NCBI GenBank assembly: GCA_039000515.1
Contig: JBCFYV010009882.1
Location: forward strand, 62,786,817-62,850,816
DNA from: Timema cristinae
Lineage: Eukaryota > Arthropoda > Insecta > Phasmatodea > Timematidae
Direction: 5' to 3'
DNA length: 64,000 nucleotides
Below, in pieces: positions 36,861 through 51,500 of the stretch (positions within the stretch are counted from its first letter, which is position 1; every line of letters begins with the position of its first letter). The notes below the pieces were generated by a model, which saw nothing but the letters and a program-made list of their open reading frames with translations, was not told the DNA's origin and did not search any database. Both the position numbers and the translations under genes were made by a program.

Positions 36861-39279
36861 TTCAAAAGTGTTGCTGTAGAAAATTGAAAAATGTGGTTTG
36901 AAACAACTTCAATCTATAACTATCGTCTTATATAAAACACTAATTCAGCTTTGAGAGTGACTATCGAACTTTCGAAAGTCAATTTTTATTTACCATAATT
37001 CCTTAAAGATGAGGGAATTATTATTTAAATTTAATCGTTTTCAAACACGTAAGCTTATATTGTATCTTCAAAAAGCCTCACCCCATTTTCGTCAAGGATT
37101 CTGAAGTTTTGTGTGCAGACAACTTAGTTTACTAAATACCAACTACCATAGGAAGAACCTTTTAAAAATGTAATATATTATCTTGAGGTCAACATTGATT
37201 GCATTTGCCTACACTAACTATTAGTGTTATTTTATAGGTATTGGTAGCACAGGATGTTTTGCTCGCTCTCTGTCCCTGAGTTTCAAACTAATGTAAATAA
37301 TTGGTGTATGAAAAGCACTCAGAGGCCGAGAGTGAATGAAACACCATGTATAAATAAAAAGTGATAGCGGCAGACCACATGACTTTACGTATGAATATAT
37401 GAATGTAGAGATCAGATAGGACCATTTCTATTAAATATAGATGTATAATATCACATTACACTGAGTTTATTAATATTAGTTTATTATTTAGCCTTTTTCA
37501 AAAAACATAGCTATGTTTATCATTGCCTTCTTCTATTCCAAAATTGTTCTAAAACATATAACGGGACCTTAACCAGTTATATTGTCATCTTATCATATAT
37601 TATAAACACACAATAATTATTTATACAAATACAATATTTGAAAATATGTGTTATTATCTACAACAGATAAGTATGCTAATGTTCTTCTCTTCATGAAAAT
37701 ATATTTACCTATTGCCAAAACTAGCATTTTTACTGGATTAATACGCTTTTAACCCTATGCATAGTACAAAAAAATAATTACAAATCTAGCTTGGTCAATT
37801 TGTATATTTAGCCACATTTCAAAACTAATTGTGCATTAGATTCTTGTGTTTTTACTATATTTTTTATTTAAAGGCCTGGGACTTTAATATGTGCAGTGTA
37901 TTCATTTCGTCTTAGCTAATAAATACACTATTAATACAAAACCAAATACAATATCTTAAAATATATGTTATTATTTACCGGTAAAACAGATATGTTAATC
38001 TACTGCTGTGGTTGTAGCAAGTATATATTGCACATATACCACTGGACATATTATTTGAGATATAATTAATCATTTTACACCAAATATAAGTTTTAACTCA
38101 TTTACCCATTGCAGTCTGTGTTAGCTCAGATGGTTTGCATCATCGGAGCGTGTAGAGCAGAGCACCCTTGCTCTTTCACACGAAAATTAGACAATTGTCC
38201 AGTATTGGTATAATAAGGTATTTGAATACACCGCTTATAATATTTTACAGTGCAAAATATAAATTTTCCTATCATATATTAAAAAAAATAGTAATAGTAA
38301 AAAAACTATGCACGGGATGATTAGACAAAAAATCCAAAAGCGGACACTTATTGGTAACGGGCAATTTTTTAGTCCCAGAAGGACTGTGAGATAATAAATA
38401 ACGCTGTATTAAAAATTTTAAAGTTGTATTATCATTATGATTATTGTCCGTCGAGGTAACTTTCAAGAGTCCTATACGGATGATATTTGCTGTTTATGCT
38501 ATTTGTATGTGTGTATTGTTGATATATGTATAGCTTAATGCTTGGTAAAATATTACTTGTAAACAATCATAGCACTGTGATTAATAGGTGCAAGTAGGAG
38601 CAAAATATAATATAAATGATAATATGTGATATGGAAATAAGATAAGGTTGACATTTGTTTTAACAAAGTATTGAATAAATAATTCCTCAGACTTTCATTG
38701 AACATTTATTAGTAACAAGATTAAAATAACAAATATAAACAAATGTATCATAAAAAACGTATAAAAACACAACATTCATAAAAAATATAATATTGCCTCA
38801 CCTCTATATTGTGGCATTAAAAAAGTATATGTATTAACACTTAGAAGAAGTTTATAAAGCAAAATGTATGTACATGCTTAGATAAAGGTAGGAATGACAT
38901 CTTTTGCATCCTTGCTAGATCATTTAGACATAAAACTTTTGAAAGGGGAATTGGCTGAATTATTTTGAATATTTTATCTAATGCTACTTCAATTTAATTA
39001 AAATTATGAAAATAGAAACGTACTCCAATTTTTAATTTTCTTACCATTTTTAAGAAAAGAAAATGTATTGTTATCATTACGTGGACCACTAGCATAATCG
39101 CATAAGAGCATATATCGAAATTATCTAAAACAATTTAAATGATTATTTGTTCATTACATGGAGTACATACTAAAGATCTAATCAAATCATTTGCTCCAGA
39201 GTATTCTTACCACAACTATTCTATAGACCTAAGGATATAGAGGGTTCACAAATCGTGTCAACAATTGATGGCAATGTGT
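36861..39279. other. AT-rich intergenic DNA 3' of the seven-exon gene
   Basis: No coding segment seen. A tRNA-like fragment is at 38117-38175. The poly(A) site of the seven-exon gene should lie here; a minus-strand AATAAA occurs near 38706, but nothing decides between candidates. Confidence 0.45.
38117..38175 (+). repeat. tRNA-like SINE head fragment
   Basis: Contains 'gtgttagctcagatggtttg', matching a tRNA A box (TTAGCTCAGATGG). No B box or closing acceptor stem follows, so it is not a tRNA gene. Confidence 0.4.
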
Positions 39280-39519
39280 TCAATGAATGGGTTGCAAGAT
39301 ATATGCTTGACCAGTCGCCTCGTCGACTACTTGCCCACTGGCGAGATCGAATATAAGACTGGGGGCGACTGCTGATGTCTTCTTTTGCTGTCGTTTCACA
39401 CGCTGATCAGTGGCCGGTTGCTTACTAGGCTGATCAGCGGCTGACTCTCGTTTGGCGGTCACCTTGTGATGCAAGTTTTGAGGAGCTTGATAGTTGGGAA
39501 TGGGTTCGCTGTAACCACC
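39280..39519 (-). CDS. Exon 7: C-terminal exon
   Basis: Acceptor with a long pyrimidine tract 'ttttctttttctcag|GGT'. 79 codons, then TGA at 39282-39280. Encodes 'GGYSEPIPNYQAPQNLHHKV', a basic and Gln-rich middle with 'QRVKRQQKK', and the end 'SLIFDLASGQVVDEATGQAY' followed by ILQPIH, a repeated FDxxSG/DEATG pattern. Confidence 0.88.
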   Translation of the reverse strand, partial: GGYSEPIPNYQAPQNLHHKVTAKRESAADQPSKQPATDQRVKRQQKKTSAVAPSLIFDLASGQVVDEATGQAYILQPIH

Positions 39520-42500
39520 CTGAGAAAAAGAAAAGATAAAAAAATAGTGTTAATTTAATGAGAAATAGGATGGATGAATATTTATTTGAGAAGACTGCTT
39601 GGATTTGAATTGAATTATCCATAAACTGTTTTGTTTGGTGAAATGGAAGTGTTCCTGAAGAAAAAAATTGTTTATTTATGATATATCTGTAAAATATATT
39701 ATATATATTTTTTCATACGTTCGTATGAGCAGTTGTTTATTCTCCAACAATAATTTACTCTTCCAACTGTCAATATTTAAATATGTATAACACATAGCTT
39801 GGCGTAAGATTACATGAATATTGATATAGTAGTACATTTACTGCACGAGTTATGATTAGGACGGTCTAAGACCATTAGTTACCAAAGCTAATGTAATCTT
39901 CTGAGAATATAAGACCGTAGATTAAAACAGCTTTCACGTGGAGAAAGCGCAATCAAGATTATATGAATGAATTAAAAGATTGTTAACTCAACGAATGTAT
40001 TTAATTAATTGATATGACTTAAAGTTAATAATACCGCTAACAGACTTAAACGGAAACTAGGTTATTTTAATTAAATGCCAAAACATTTGTTAATGTTCCA
40101 CTTCTTACTGCTTGTTCAAATTATGCAAGACCTAACTAATATCAGAATATACACTAAGGAAAGTTAATTTTGAGCAATAAATATCCCCTGAATTCACCAA
40201 GAAAAAGGCAAGAAACTTACAACGTGGAAATCGACTTTTAATGTAGCTGTGCAAAGTTCGAACCCAATACTGATACATTGGGTCGGAGTTAGCCCCATCA
40301 GTCAAGAACCCTAGCGCTGAGTGAATCTTATCTTTAAATTTCATAGAATGTAATTATTTTTCTAGATTTTAACTTACATCACTACCGCCATCATCTCCGC
40401 CCTCATCAGCCTGAAACAAAAACAAGTATTGGGACTGAATTTTAACAAATCAAGAACATGAATCATAGAGAATTAATTGAAACCATTACGGCATTTCTCC
40501 TTTCAAGAGAAAACTTATTTTTAATCCTGGCTTGGTAAAATTGAGTGGTGCGTAATCAAGAAAGGTAGATGCTTTATTTATTCACCTAATTGAAGGTTTG
40601 TCGCCTAAGCCCCTACTCATGCTAACATTTGTTGTAATAGTGATAATGTTATATTTGTAAATCTTGAGTCAAATATTCCTGCTTATATTAAGGTTTCTTA
40701 ACTGGGTATTTTTGACTACATTAAATATATCAACACACTAAATAGGAAAGACCAGGGCTAGTTGCAACGGGTGCACGTTGCAACAAAGCATATTTCTAAA
40801 AGTGCATTGTGAAATTGAGCGTGCCATTACGACAGATTTTTGCTCTACAGTAGTCGGTTCAAAGAAGCAAATGTGAGCAAACGTGTATCTTTTATTCGTA
40901 GCCTACAGTTTATTTTATATTTATGTGCTATGTAAGTGTACTACGTTAATCTAATATTTGTTTTTTGTTAGGCTATAATTTTTCTATATAATCGGTACAA
41001 TTATCACCAGAGAACAGATAGGTTTAGCGTTTTTTGACAATAGAGTCTATCTGTAAAAAATAAATGACATAATTTTATAGTTCAGATGAAAATAAACTGT
41101 TGTAGGTCTATTTTCAACGTGTGTTGCAACTTATCCCATAAACATGAGAATATTTGTTAAAAATTATTTGTATTAATGTCAAATAAAATAGATATGGATA
41201 TTAACAACTTACTGATTTGCAGAATAAAAATATCTAATTTCTAACACACATGAAAACTACTAAACAGGGAAGCAGGTATAAATAAGTAAAGCAACAATGC
41301 GTATGTTACTTATAGTGATTTTTTTTAGGTTTTGTTTTTTATCAAAGTCATAGAACATACTTTTCCAATTAAAGTGTGGGGGCAGTGCAGAGTTAACAAA
41401 ATGTCGATTCATTGTCTGGGTATGAAAGAGATAAGATGCACATGAATAAACTGTGTGTATGGTGAAAATTCTTAATTTGACTATTTAAAACAAATTTTGC
41501 AACACTTCACTACCGGTGTTGCAGCATGCCTCTTTAACGGAGCAATTATTTTCAATATAGACCTATGTAGTCTTTGATTCGAAATAGTTTTGTTAAGCTA
41601 GATAAAAATATATAATCTAACATACACTTTTCAAACAACCGGAAAACTGTAAAAAAGTAATAAGAATTTATTAAAATATAAAATTAAATATAATATGTTA
41701 AAATTCTTGCAACATGCCCGGTCTCCCCTTAGTAAGGAGTTAAAGGAATTTGGATTACAATTATAATACTAGAACAGACTCAGAAATAACTCCCAACTAA
41801 CAATTCACCAATAATAAATATTTTACCATTATGGGAGTCGAAACATAGATCCCTAATTTAGTAGGCTGAACTAAGATGTGGATCATAAAATGAAAGATAT
41901 AAAGCACATAAACAGTAATATTTTTCCAAAATAATTCACTAAAGAGTAAAGGCTACTGTTTTTATTTGTGATTTATTTGGCCTTCATATTGTATAAGATA
42001 AGCTATTTACATCTGGAGACTTCTAATCAGAGTAGAGCTTGATTAGCCTAACAATGAATATTTCAATTCAAATCAATAGTTTGGGTTTGTCATTCGAAAT
42101 TTGTTGGGTAGTTTTTAAATATAATGCCTCGTCGTTATTAGCTTCTTTAAAATTAAGATAAATTTTCCAAATATGAGGAAGAGTTTGTATCAAGATTATA
42201 TGTTTTATGAAATTGATTTTTACTTTCTCATATCAAGAGAAAGTATTATAATCGTGAAAAAATCTCAAGATTATGATGAAACTTTACGTTTTATTACCCA
42301 AAAGAGTCAATTTTTCAATTATATTATATAATATTATAAACAATTATAAAATTGTACACTTTTTTGGAGGGAAAATCATTTAAAATCAGCTTACTGAATA
42401 CTGATTAAAGACTTTTACACAAATTCATATAAAAGCAGTTCAGTAATGATCGATTAGGAAAATAGCTCTACAGATTTGGTTTAAAATTGGTATTTGCATC

Positions 42501-45500
42501 ATAATAAAACTATATGTTAATTTCTATATAATATATTGATTTAATTGTAGTGTACTTTTGAAAGATTTTAGAAAATTTGAAGTTTTTAAAATAGCCTTAA
42601 AGACTTAGTTCAAAATGGGTATCTGAAAATTATTTTTCATTATAAATAGGAATATGATTATTTTATTTTTTAGAAATAAAATTAATTTTAAGTTTATTTA
42701 AAAACAACTAAAATTTAGAAATTTGACTGAAGAAAACTTTACGGAAAACCACTAGAGGACGAAGTGAGTAAGATTATGTCTTAATATTTATTCGACCAAT
42801 GATACTATCTGTCCAATTAGTTATATAGCGGATACATTCTGTTAAATTAGTTAAATATAAAACCTTAATTAGTGACTTCTGGCTGTGGAAAATAGTTAGA
42901 GACAAAGTGGTATCGAAAGATCGATAATCTTCCCTTGCTAGGTTCTATCAACTATTTATTGCTATTTTTGTTACAAATTGAATGCCCAACAAGAAGCATA
43001 TTAACGGCATTACCAAGGGTAAGAGTATTTTTATGGTAGCTCAGAAAAAATTCCACCTCATTAGAGTAGATAGAATTTCATACTAAAAGGTACACCCACC
43101 ACGCACCCATTTGGGATACGAACTTACACCTCATCTTAAACGGTAGCCATTTACAATTATATTTTCACGTAATACCTTAGACTACTACTGCTAATTTCAT
43201 CACTTATTATATTTTTAATTATTTATTTATTTTTATTCCCGTATATTATATATTTGTGATATGCATATATATAAAAACCATTATTTCATTTGACTATATT
43301 GACTATACTCATTTACTTTGTAAATAAACATAATCTACAATAAATTGAGAAACACCTTCGTTATTGAATAGTACCCAAAACAATCAAACCAAAATATCCT
43401 ATTTGACAATGTATATTAAGATCAACATAGAATATGAAAAGATGGAACAAATAGCTTACGTGTCCAGCATGGTTGTAGTCCCAGTAGTGCTCGCCATACC
43501 CTCCATGCTTATCTCCCCAGCGGGCCTGAAAAGAACAAATTCGTTAGTAATTTAAATAATAATCCCACTTAAACAACTTGTTTATAAAAGATCGACATTA
43601 CTAACTAATTGATATTCTGCTTTACAAACCACTATTCTATATGCCCCTTGTCCACAAACAAGTAAGAAACAGACTCTTGACATTACAGGGGTTTTGCTGA
43701 GCTGCTTTTGCCAGTTTGAGTCCTTCAACACTAGACCTCGCTAGTGTCAATGCTGGGTGATGATAGGACTAACCGCAACGATCCTAGTGTTGAAGAATTC
43801 AAGCTGTCAAAAGGAGCGCAACCATTTTAACCTGTAAGTTGAGTGTCTGGGTATATTATTTGTGTATGCCATTGTCATATTTACCTTTCAAACTATAAGC
43901 ATATTTACATTAAGGAGAAAGTGATGCGTAATTAAGAATGTATAGTAAATGTACCCACATTTTCGTGGAGAAAGAAAGACAGGAAAAACACTATAGGAAG
44001 AAATACTCGTATCTCAGCACACCTGGTCTATATTTGAACCCCAACCTCCACATCACTTGCAAAATGGCTTTGTCCACGTGCCCAACGATGTGAGTTAGCA
44101 ATTATTAGTTAATGTATCAATGATCTCAATGCTACTTTCGAATAATTTTGCTTAATAGTTCAAATTTTATTAAATTTGTAACTAAATTGTACGGAAGAAA
44201 ATTCATTGCACCATGGTCCGGAAAAACGAGATGCACATCTTAAAGTAGAAATCACTCAAAATTAAGAGTCCCCAAAATAGAAAGAAAGCACGTCTTAAAT
44301 GAAATGTGCTTTAAACATGGACATTAAATGTAAACTTGATTTTTGAAAATATTTCAGATAGGTTTCTTAATATCCAATACGTTAGCTGAATAAGTATAGC
44401 ACATGCAAACTAATATAATGGTTTTATGTTTGAACACTGTGTAATTAAGTATGATTTTTCGTTAAGATGTAAATTACTGGCCGAGGTATTATTTTAGTGT
44501 TAGTAAGAATTAGGTTAAAGCTAACATTCTATATAGGAGTTATAATGCTAAATAAAGTGATAAACATGCTATAGTACATTCATAAATATGAGCAAAAGCC
44601 AGAACTTATAAATTTGTTTATGAAGTCGATGACATCTTATTTTGTCTTTGTTATAAAAAGGGTAATTCAACGAGCTATAATAATTCAATTTTAATTTTTA
44701 CTATGAGTAAGTATTTTAAATATAGCACTAAGATTTCTTTGGTCATTTATTTTCAAGTGACTTTTGAAAAAAAAAAATGCAATAGGATTATTCTTTGTTT
44801 AGTCAAATAGTATTAATCTTTCAAATTAACCATTATTTAGTTACTATTGTCACAACAAATGCTGAGAGATCTGCAGTTCGCTGAATATTTCAAAGATTGC
44901 ATTAAGCTTCAACCAATAATATTGTAAGATGAATATTGTCACCATCCTAAAGAGGTCGTCATCTTACTTTGGTCTTGAAGTGTCCTTGATGGGGTGCAGC
45001 CTTCTCATAACGCTCTTGAAAGTGATGCTCGTTTCCCCGGCGATAGCCAAATTCATAGTGATCGTGTTCTGGGTTGTGTTGGTACCTATGCGTGAACACC
45101 AGCGAGAAAGCAGGCAGGCAAGAAGAAAAGATGGTTTAGCATGAAGATGAAACAAGAATATAATCAACAAGAGAAAGAAAACTAGTGTCAAGAATAGCAA
45201 AATAGTTGAAATGCGTGCGATGAAACTAGAAGCTTAAATGTTTCAGATATGATGCAATAGTAGTTAGCTTAGATAAACAACAACAAATAAGGCTTTGTTC
45301 ATATTTGAGGAAGTTATCTTTTTAAACGATTTAGCAAAATGTCCAAGTTATCTTTTAAATTAACATTGTTATTTGTTTACCTACACTCAAATAGTCTTAC
45401 TGCCATACGTATACAAGTACAAAACTAAAATACATATCTATAATGAAAATATTGCATGTATAACTACATTTTAACAGATAAATTTTGAATTAAAAAAATA

Positions 45501-48500
45501 TTTTTTTCTGTTATATCTAAAGGCAAAAAATCCTAGAGCGTATAATTTTATAAACTTAAACGTAAAATAAAATATTGATCAAGTAAAAGTATAATATTGT
45601 ATCCACAACATAAAACACCCCACATCATTTGGGATATTTCTAAAACGTAACACAAACATTGATACCATAATTTAAAAAACGAATGAACAAACCCGATAAT
45701 TTTAAACGGTTATATTTACTTTCTAGAAGATATTCTAATAAGGAGTTAACACATTTTTTATTTGTGGACGAGTGTAAAAAAAGGAACAAATTGTATGCGT
45801 TTTGAAGATTTTTAGGGCGTTTGTTTTGTAAATCACAGGAATAAAGATCCAATTTTGTATTGTGAGATAATAAGCCATTAAAATATCCATTGATGTAAAG
45901 TTAGCATTTTAGTGTGAAGTAATAAGTATTAGGTTATATTTAAGCAATCGAGTGGTATAGTGTGAAATAGTATTAAGTAAAACAGGTAGATTAAGCCACA
46001 TCCATCAAGTTGCAGTGAGCGTGGTAGCACCAAAGTGTTAGTGGCTATATTTTTTGGCTCTACCTGGCCCTGGTGTCTGTTTTTCTTGAGGTCTTTCCGT
46101 TCAAAGCGCTGTTCCCACTCATGAGGGTTCTCGCACACGTGACCAAACTCGATCAGCAGCGGTCCTATCTGATGCATGTAGATATCTCTAGTGGTCAGGG
46201 TGCCAACACAGTCAAATATATCATACACGCCTTAGCTCTCTAGGCGGTTTGATATCCATACAAAAGTTTGAATACATTATCATTATCATTATTTTTAAGA
46301 TTTTTTCAAATTAAGTACGTAATGTGATTTGTTTCACACCCTCAAAAGAAGAGTAAAAAAACACTAAGAATTCTAGAGGTAAAAAAATCTTAATTTCAAT
46401 CAATGTAGCTTTATCAAATAACAAAATACAAACTTGCTACGCAGCAAATCATTAATTAAATATTTTATCAAATGGAGACATAAAAGAAATATAAGTCATA
46501 AGAATATAGGCTTTGTTTCAAGTTATGTATTCAACGATATCAACAGGCGTCTCATTCGATGACATGTTAGTTCTCATTGGAAAAATTGTAACTAATAAAA
46601 TTGCTTCTTTATCAAAGCTATAATAATTATTCATTGAAGAATAGCTAAACAATATATTTTAATTATATCTTAAAAAATCAAAATATATTTCAAGCAATTT
46701 ACATTAAAAAATAAAATCTCAATTTAATAAAATCTGGGTAATATAAATTAAACTGTTACCATATTTGTATAGCAACTATACATATAATACATAGGCACCG
46801 AAATGATATAGTACGTACCTACTTTATGGCATTAGGAACTCGAAAGTTCATTGCCGCACTTTTAAAAGTATCCCACCTATCCTTATCTTGAGCTAGTTCT
46901 ATCTAGTCCCCCTCATCACACCTATCTCTTTCAGGTCCATTCTAGTGTTTTTCTTTCATCTGCGTCTAGTTCTTCCCAATGGTATCTTCCCATTTCATTA
47001 CATTAACGTTGTATAAAAATAGTTTCTATCTATTTAAGTATTAATAATTGATTATCTTGTACAGTATGGATTATAATTCAATTTAAATTGACACACACAT
47101 TTGATGAAAAAATATATTTATCAACAAATAAGTAGCTATGTATATATTTTTTGTTCAATCTGGCAGATATATTTTATTACCACATCTACCTACCCGTTGG
47201 GTTTGTACACTAATCTGGTAGATAAAGTTGTTTACACCATAAAAAAAATTTTTTTTTATTGTAAGTGAATATAGTTATTAAGAATAAATCCATTTATGTT
47301 TAATAATTTATACTTTATATTATTTATTACATATATATTATATGATGATAAATATTAATATTATTTTGTTCTGAAAGTGTTGATATCAAATATTCTTGAC
47401 ACTTAATTAACAATTAAAACTACATTTCTTACTTGACAATTACTCTACGTGGCCTTTATCTATTTTTAACATAAGAAATTGGTTTTAATTCATCACAAAC
47501 TTGTGATAAATATTCTGTATTGTTAGTTAAAATGGGTCATTGAACCTGATTTCCCCTTCCCTATAGTTCACTTCGACGAAGACTTTGGTCTAAAAACACT
47601 ATCTCCACTATGCTTCTTAAAAAAAAAGATAGCCGTAAAGAAATAATGTTCCTGTGTAATGCAAACTCATTCTGTGTCACATCTGGTGTAGTGGAACGAA
47701 TATTTGAAAGTTAGATTTAAAAGAATACTTTCGGATCAAAGATAGTATTGAACTTTGTCCTATTCAATATATTTTTGCTTTTATATTATAAAATATAAAT
47801 TTATTTAGAAACATAAAAGCAAGGAATACTTAATTATAGAAATCCATCCTCCTTGGAAAAGTGACCAATGTGCTTGACCACAATCTATCTGACTATCGTT
47901 TGATTCTGGGTTGGGATAGTGACTGTACAAGATGGAGCGGAAACAATTAGACGATCTATGCTGAGGATACTGATGGACAACGTGCTGAGGTTTGCCCAGC
48001 GTGCGGTGGAAATCACCTGAGTGAAATTATCTTCCAAAAGTGTAATACTTTATTATGTAGTTAATTTATTTAGCTATTGAATATTTACTGTTCAATTAAA
48101 ATGTTAATTTTCAAGTTATTTATCGTCTAATTGTTTCGGCCTCATACTGTATTTACTATTAATCAATGAGGTCGTTTCGCTAACCAATTGCTAATTATCT
48201 AGACTCAGTGGCAAACTATATAGTATGAATCGAGCAATCCTAGGTAAAATTAGATTATAAATCATGTGATTATATAAAACCTTTGTTTATAAAGTAAAGG
48301 TTGAATAAACCCTTAAATGTTGTATATTATTTTCTTTTTTCTATCATACAATACCAATTTGAAATTTCTAAATGCAAAAAAAAAATGTATTATTTATGTA
48401 TATTGCTTTAAAATTTATCCATCATTCAATTTAAATCCCGATTGTATTGATAATTCTAATAAAGGGTTTTTTCACCACAGATTACTATCCATTTTGCCTA

Positions 48501-51500
48501 TCTTTACTTAACAATACAAACGGGGTAAAAACGAGAAAGGTAAAATTTAAAGGGAATGTACCTGCAATCTAGTGAAGGGTGAAGGGATAATATTAGGAAC
48601 AAGCCACCCTAAGTATAATTACCAGGACTTAAAACCCAGACGTACTTGTCAAACCAGACTAGACAAGCCTAACATTTAGTTCACGTGTTCACAGGTAATA
48701 ATAACTTAACTAATTATTAGTATAATGTATATTGTATTCTTACTGGAAATATTTCCCGTGTCCCCAATCTCAGCACCACCAAAACCAGTCTCAGCTGCCT
48801 TGTGGTCACTGTCGGTGTCAATCAAAGTTGCTGCAAACATTCACGAGAGACTTAATCCTGTTATTTAGATTAACAAATTTAAACAAGAGACAAAAAGGTT
48901 TTACTCTAACGAACTTAGTTTTGACACAACATATTTTTATGAGTTTTACAAATAATATAAGCGTTTAGCAAATGAAAAGCATGAATTAAAAAACGCAATG
49001 TGTATATGTAGTGTAGACTATTGTTCTGATAAAATTGTCAGGATAGAAAACTCTAAGCCAAGCCCTAACACTAAAATATTGATCTGAGGTATTTAAAGAC
49101 GGATACATCAAAAGCCTCTGACTTCAACAGGAACCAATTTTTGCTCTTGAATTTGCTCATTAAAAGATGACTGATGGATTTTTATATTTTAACTTTTGAA
49201 AATTATTTAAACTCATAGGGTATGAACATACTTTCCTATAACTAGTTAGTCAAGTTATTTTTAATATTAATTTCCAACACTACAAATTTTTAAACTACAA
49301 CCCTTAAAATGTAGGTCAAAGCTGTGTCTGATCACAGTGCCAACCGTAATATGAATTTTTTAAAACACACATTAATGTAAAAACAAATTGGATGAAGTTG
49401 AACGTTTTCTAATTATATATCCCATCACACAATATAATATGATCATTGTAGCTGCCATCTCATTATTGAAAATAATAATTCCCCTACATAATTAGAATTT
49501 ATTTTTGTAAATTTATTCCAATTCTCCATTAGAGTCTTCGGTGACACGTGTCTTTCTACCGATTTGGGCTACACAAATCTTGCATCAATTTCAGGACAAG
49601 TAGCGAGAACATTATGTTTATAAGTAAATGCACCACTATACTTGGAAAAAGGATCATAAAACGATACTAAAATATGCTTAACATTGGTTTCACTTATGAA
49701 AAAAATTAGGTTTGATGTATAGTACTCAAACAATACTTACTAAAAACATTTAAATGACCGTGCCAATTTTTAGAGAAAAATTATTGTAAATATTGGTATC
49801 ATTAACGATTTCAACCAAGATCCAGACAAAAAATAAATAATTTTTTTTTATGAAACTACACTTTTGGGACTATACGAATAAATTTGGAGTACATCTTACG
49901 CTAGGATTGGTTAGTTTGTGTTTATTTTATTACATCGCTAAATGAGTGAAACTAAGAGTTCCGAGTGCCACTTTTTATGGTGAAATCCTAAAACACTTTA
50001 AATCATCTGATTTTGCATTCCGTAAACACTTAACGATCAAGTATTTTATTAGTGGGCTGGACTAGACTGGGTTACAGTAAATGAACGATAACAACAAAGG
50101 TTGTGACCACTTAGTATCGTAAATGCCCTTGTGTCTTGTAAACGCAGTGCATTGGCTCTAGCCTGTAAATAATATTCTTCCTCTATATTTCAGATATAGT
50201 TCTTAGAATTTCAGATGAGATTTATTAGACAAAATATTAGTGTATACTAAAGACAGGAGGTTCCAAGCACTTATATACTTCCCATCGTGTTTAAATGCTT
50301 CAAATACATATATAATACAACCAATACCTCTCCATGTAATCCTAATGATCTGAGAAACGTTAAACCAAAGATGGAGCTTAGTAAAAGTGGAATTGATACC
50401 ATATTTTTAAAAGATAATTAAGATTAGAACCATTTGGAATCGAACCTATGGCCCCAGAATCATATTCAGGTGCACTCGCATTTGGCAATAAGGATGTTGA
50501 CACAGGAATCTACTGACGGATAAGAATTAAGAAAGTTTTTCTTAAAAAATTGGATCACTTTTTAAGGAATGGTAGGTTTATTGGAGCTATGTGTCTTTGC
50601 CTGTTTGGGATATCCTTAACTTTCACTAACTATTTTAAGAGCACAAGATAACGGGAGCTATTTTTGAAATAGCATTCTTTTGTGAATAGATTGAAAAAAA
50701 ATCCTTATGTGCACCACCCGGGATTTTAGCCTCTAAGTTCCGTTACAGAGTTATACACACTATATCTGCTAGTAACCATGGAATAATTTCTTAGGGATTA
50801 TTAAGGGGAAAATGAAAATTCCATCTTTGCATTATATATTCACGCTTCAACAGTTGACAGCACAAACTAAACAAATGAATAATTACGTTTTTGGTGTATT
50901 TGCTTGGCCACCCTTTTTCCAGAACCTTCCTGGTCCACCTTGGACATCACCAACGGTAGCATGCACCCCACTGCCACTGACACAAACAACTGAAACAATA
51001 ACAGCAATTATAGATTGGATTGAATATAAATACAACTTTTCTTCATATATATCAATGGTAGACCCCCATTTTCTAAACATTGCTCAATATATAGTGTTGT
51101 GATGTTATTGGTATGGTGTATGTTGTAGTTGAAATATTTTGGTTATATATTTTGATATAAATATTGAGATCTCATATTTAGATAATGAGATATATGTTTT
51201 TATTAAATAACTAAATTTTATATAATGTAAGCTATATTTTATATTTTCCTATACTATTTTATGTATTTTTTCTTACATTTTTTCCACCACCCTTTATTGG
51301 CCGTTCAGGCTCTACACATTTTAGTAACATATTTTATGAGTAGGAATGATGAAGTTAGAATTTAGAGAAATCTACCCGCATTTTTGTGAAAGGAAAACAT
51401 GTACAGAAAAAAAGCACTATATACATTCGAATGGAATTTGAGCCTTAACCTCCTCATTAAAGACCAAATAGACTAGTTGAGCCTGCCAAGTGAACACTGA

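Larger units (their letters stand above)
46165..48743. other. Intron between exon 3 and exon 4B
   Basis: 2.6 kb AT-rich intron. It contains a LINE 3'-end fragment (46828-46995) and a family B SINE-like copy (48530-48690). Nothing else was recognised. Confidence 0.55.

Noticed and set aside
44964..45200. 78-codon minus-strand frame beginning with a hydrophobic stretch that resembles a signal peptide
   Set aside because: It overlaps exon 4A in another frame. The hydrophobic part comes from a pyrimidine-rich stretch before the acceptor, and the downstream frame shows no conserved pattern, whereas the exon 4A frame fits its neighbours and its homologue 4B.
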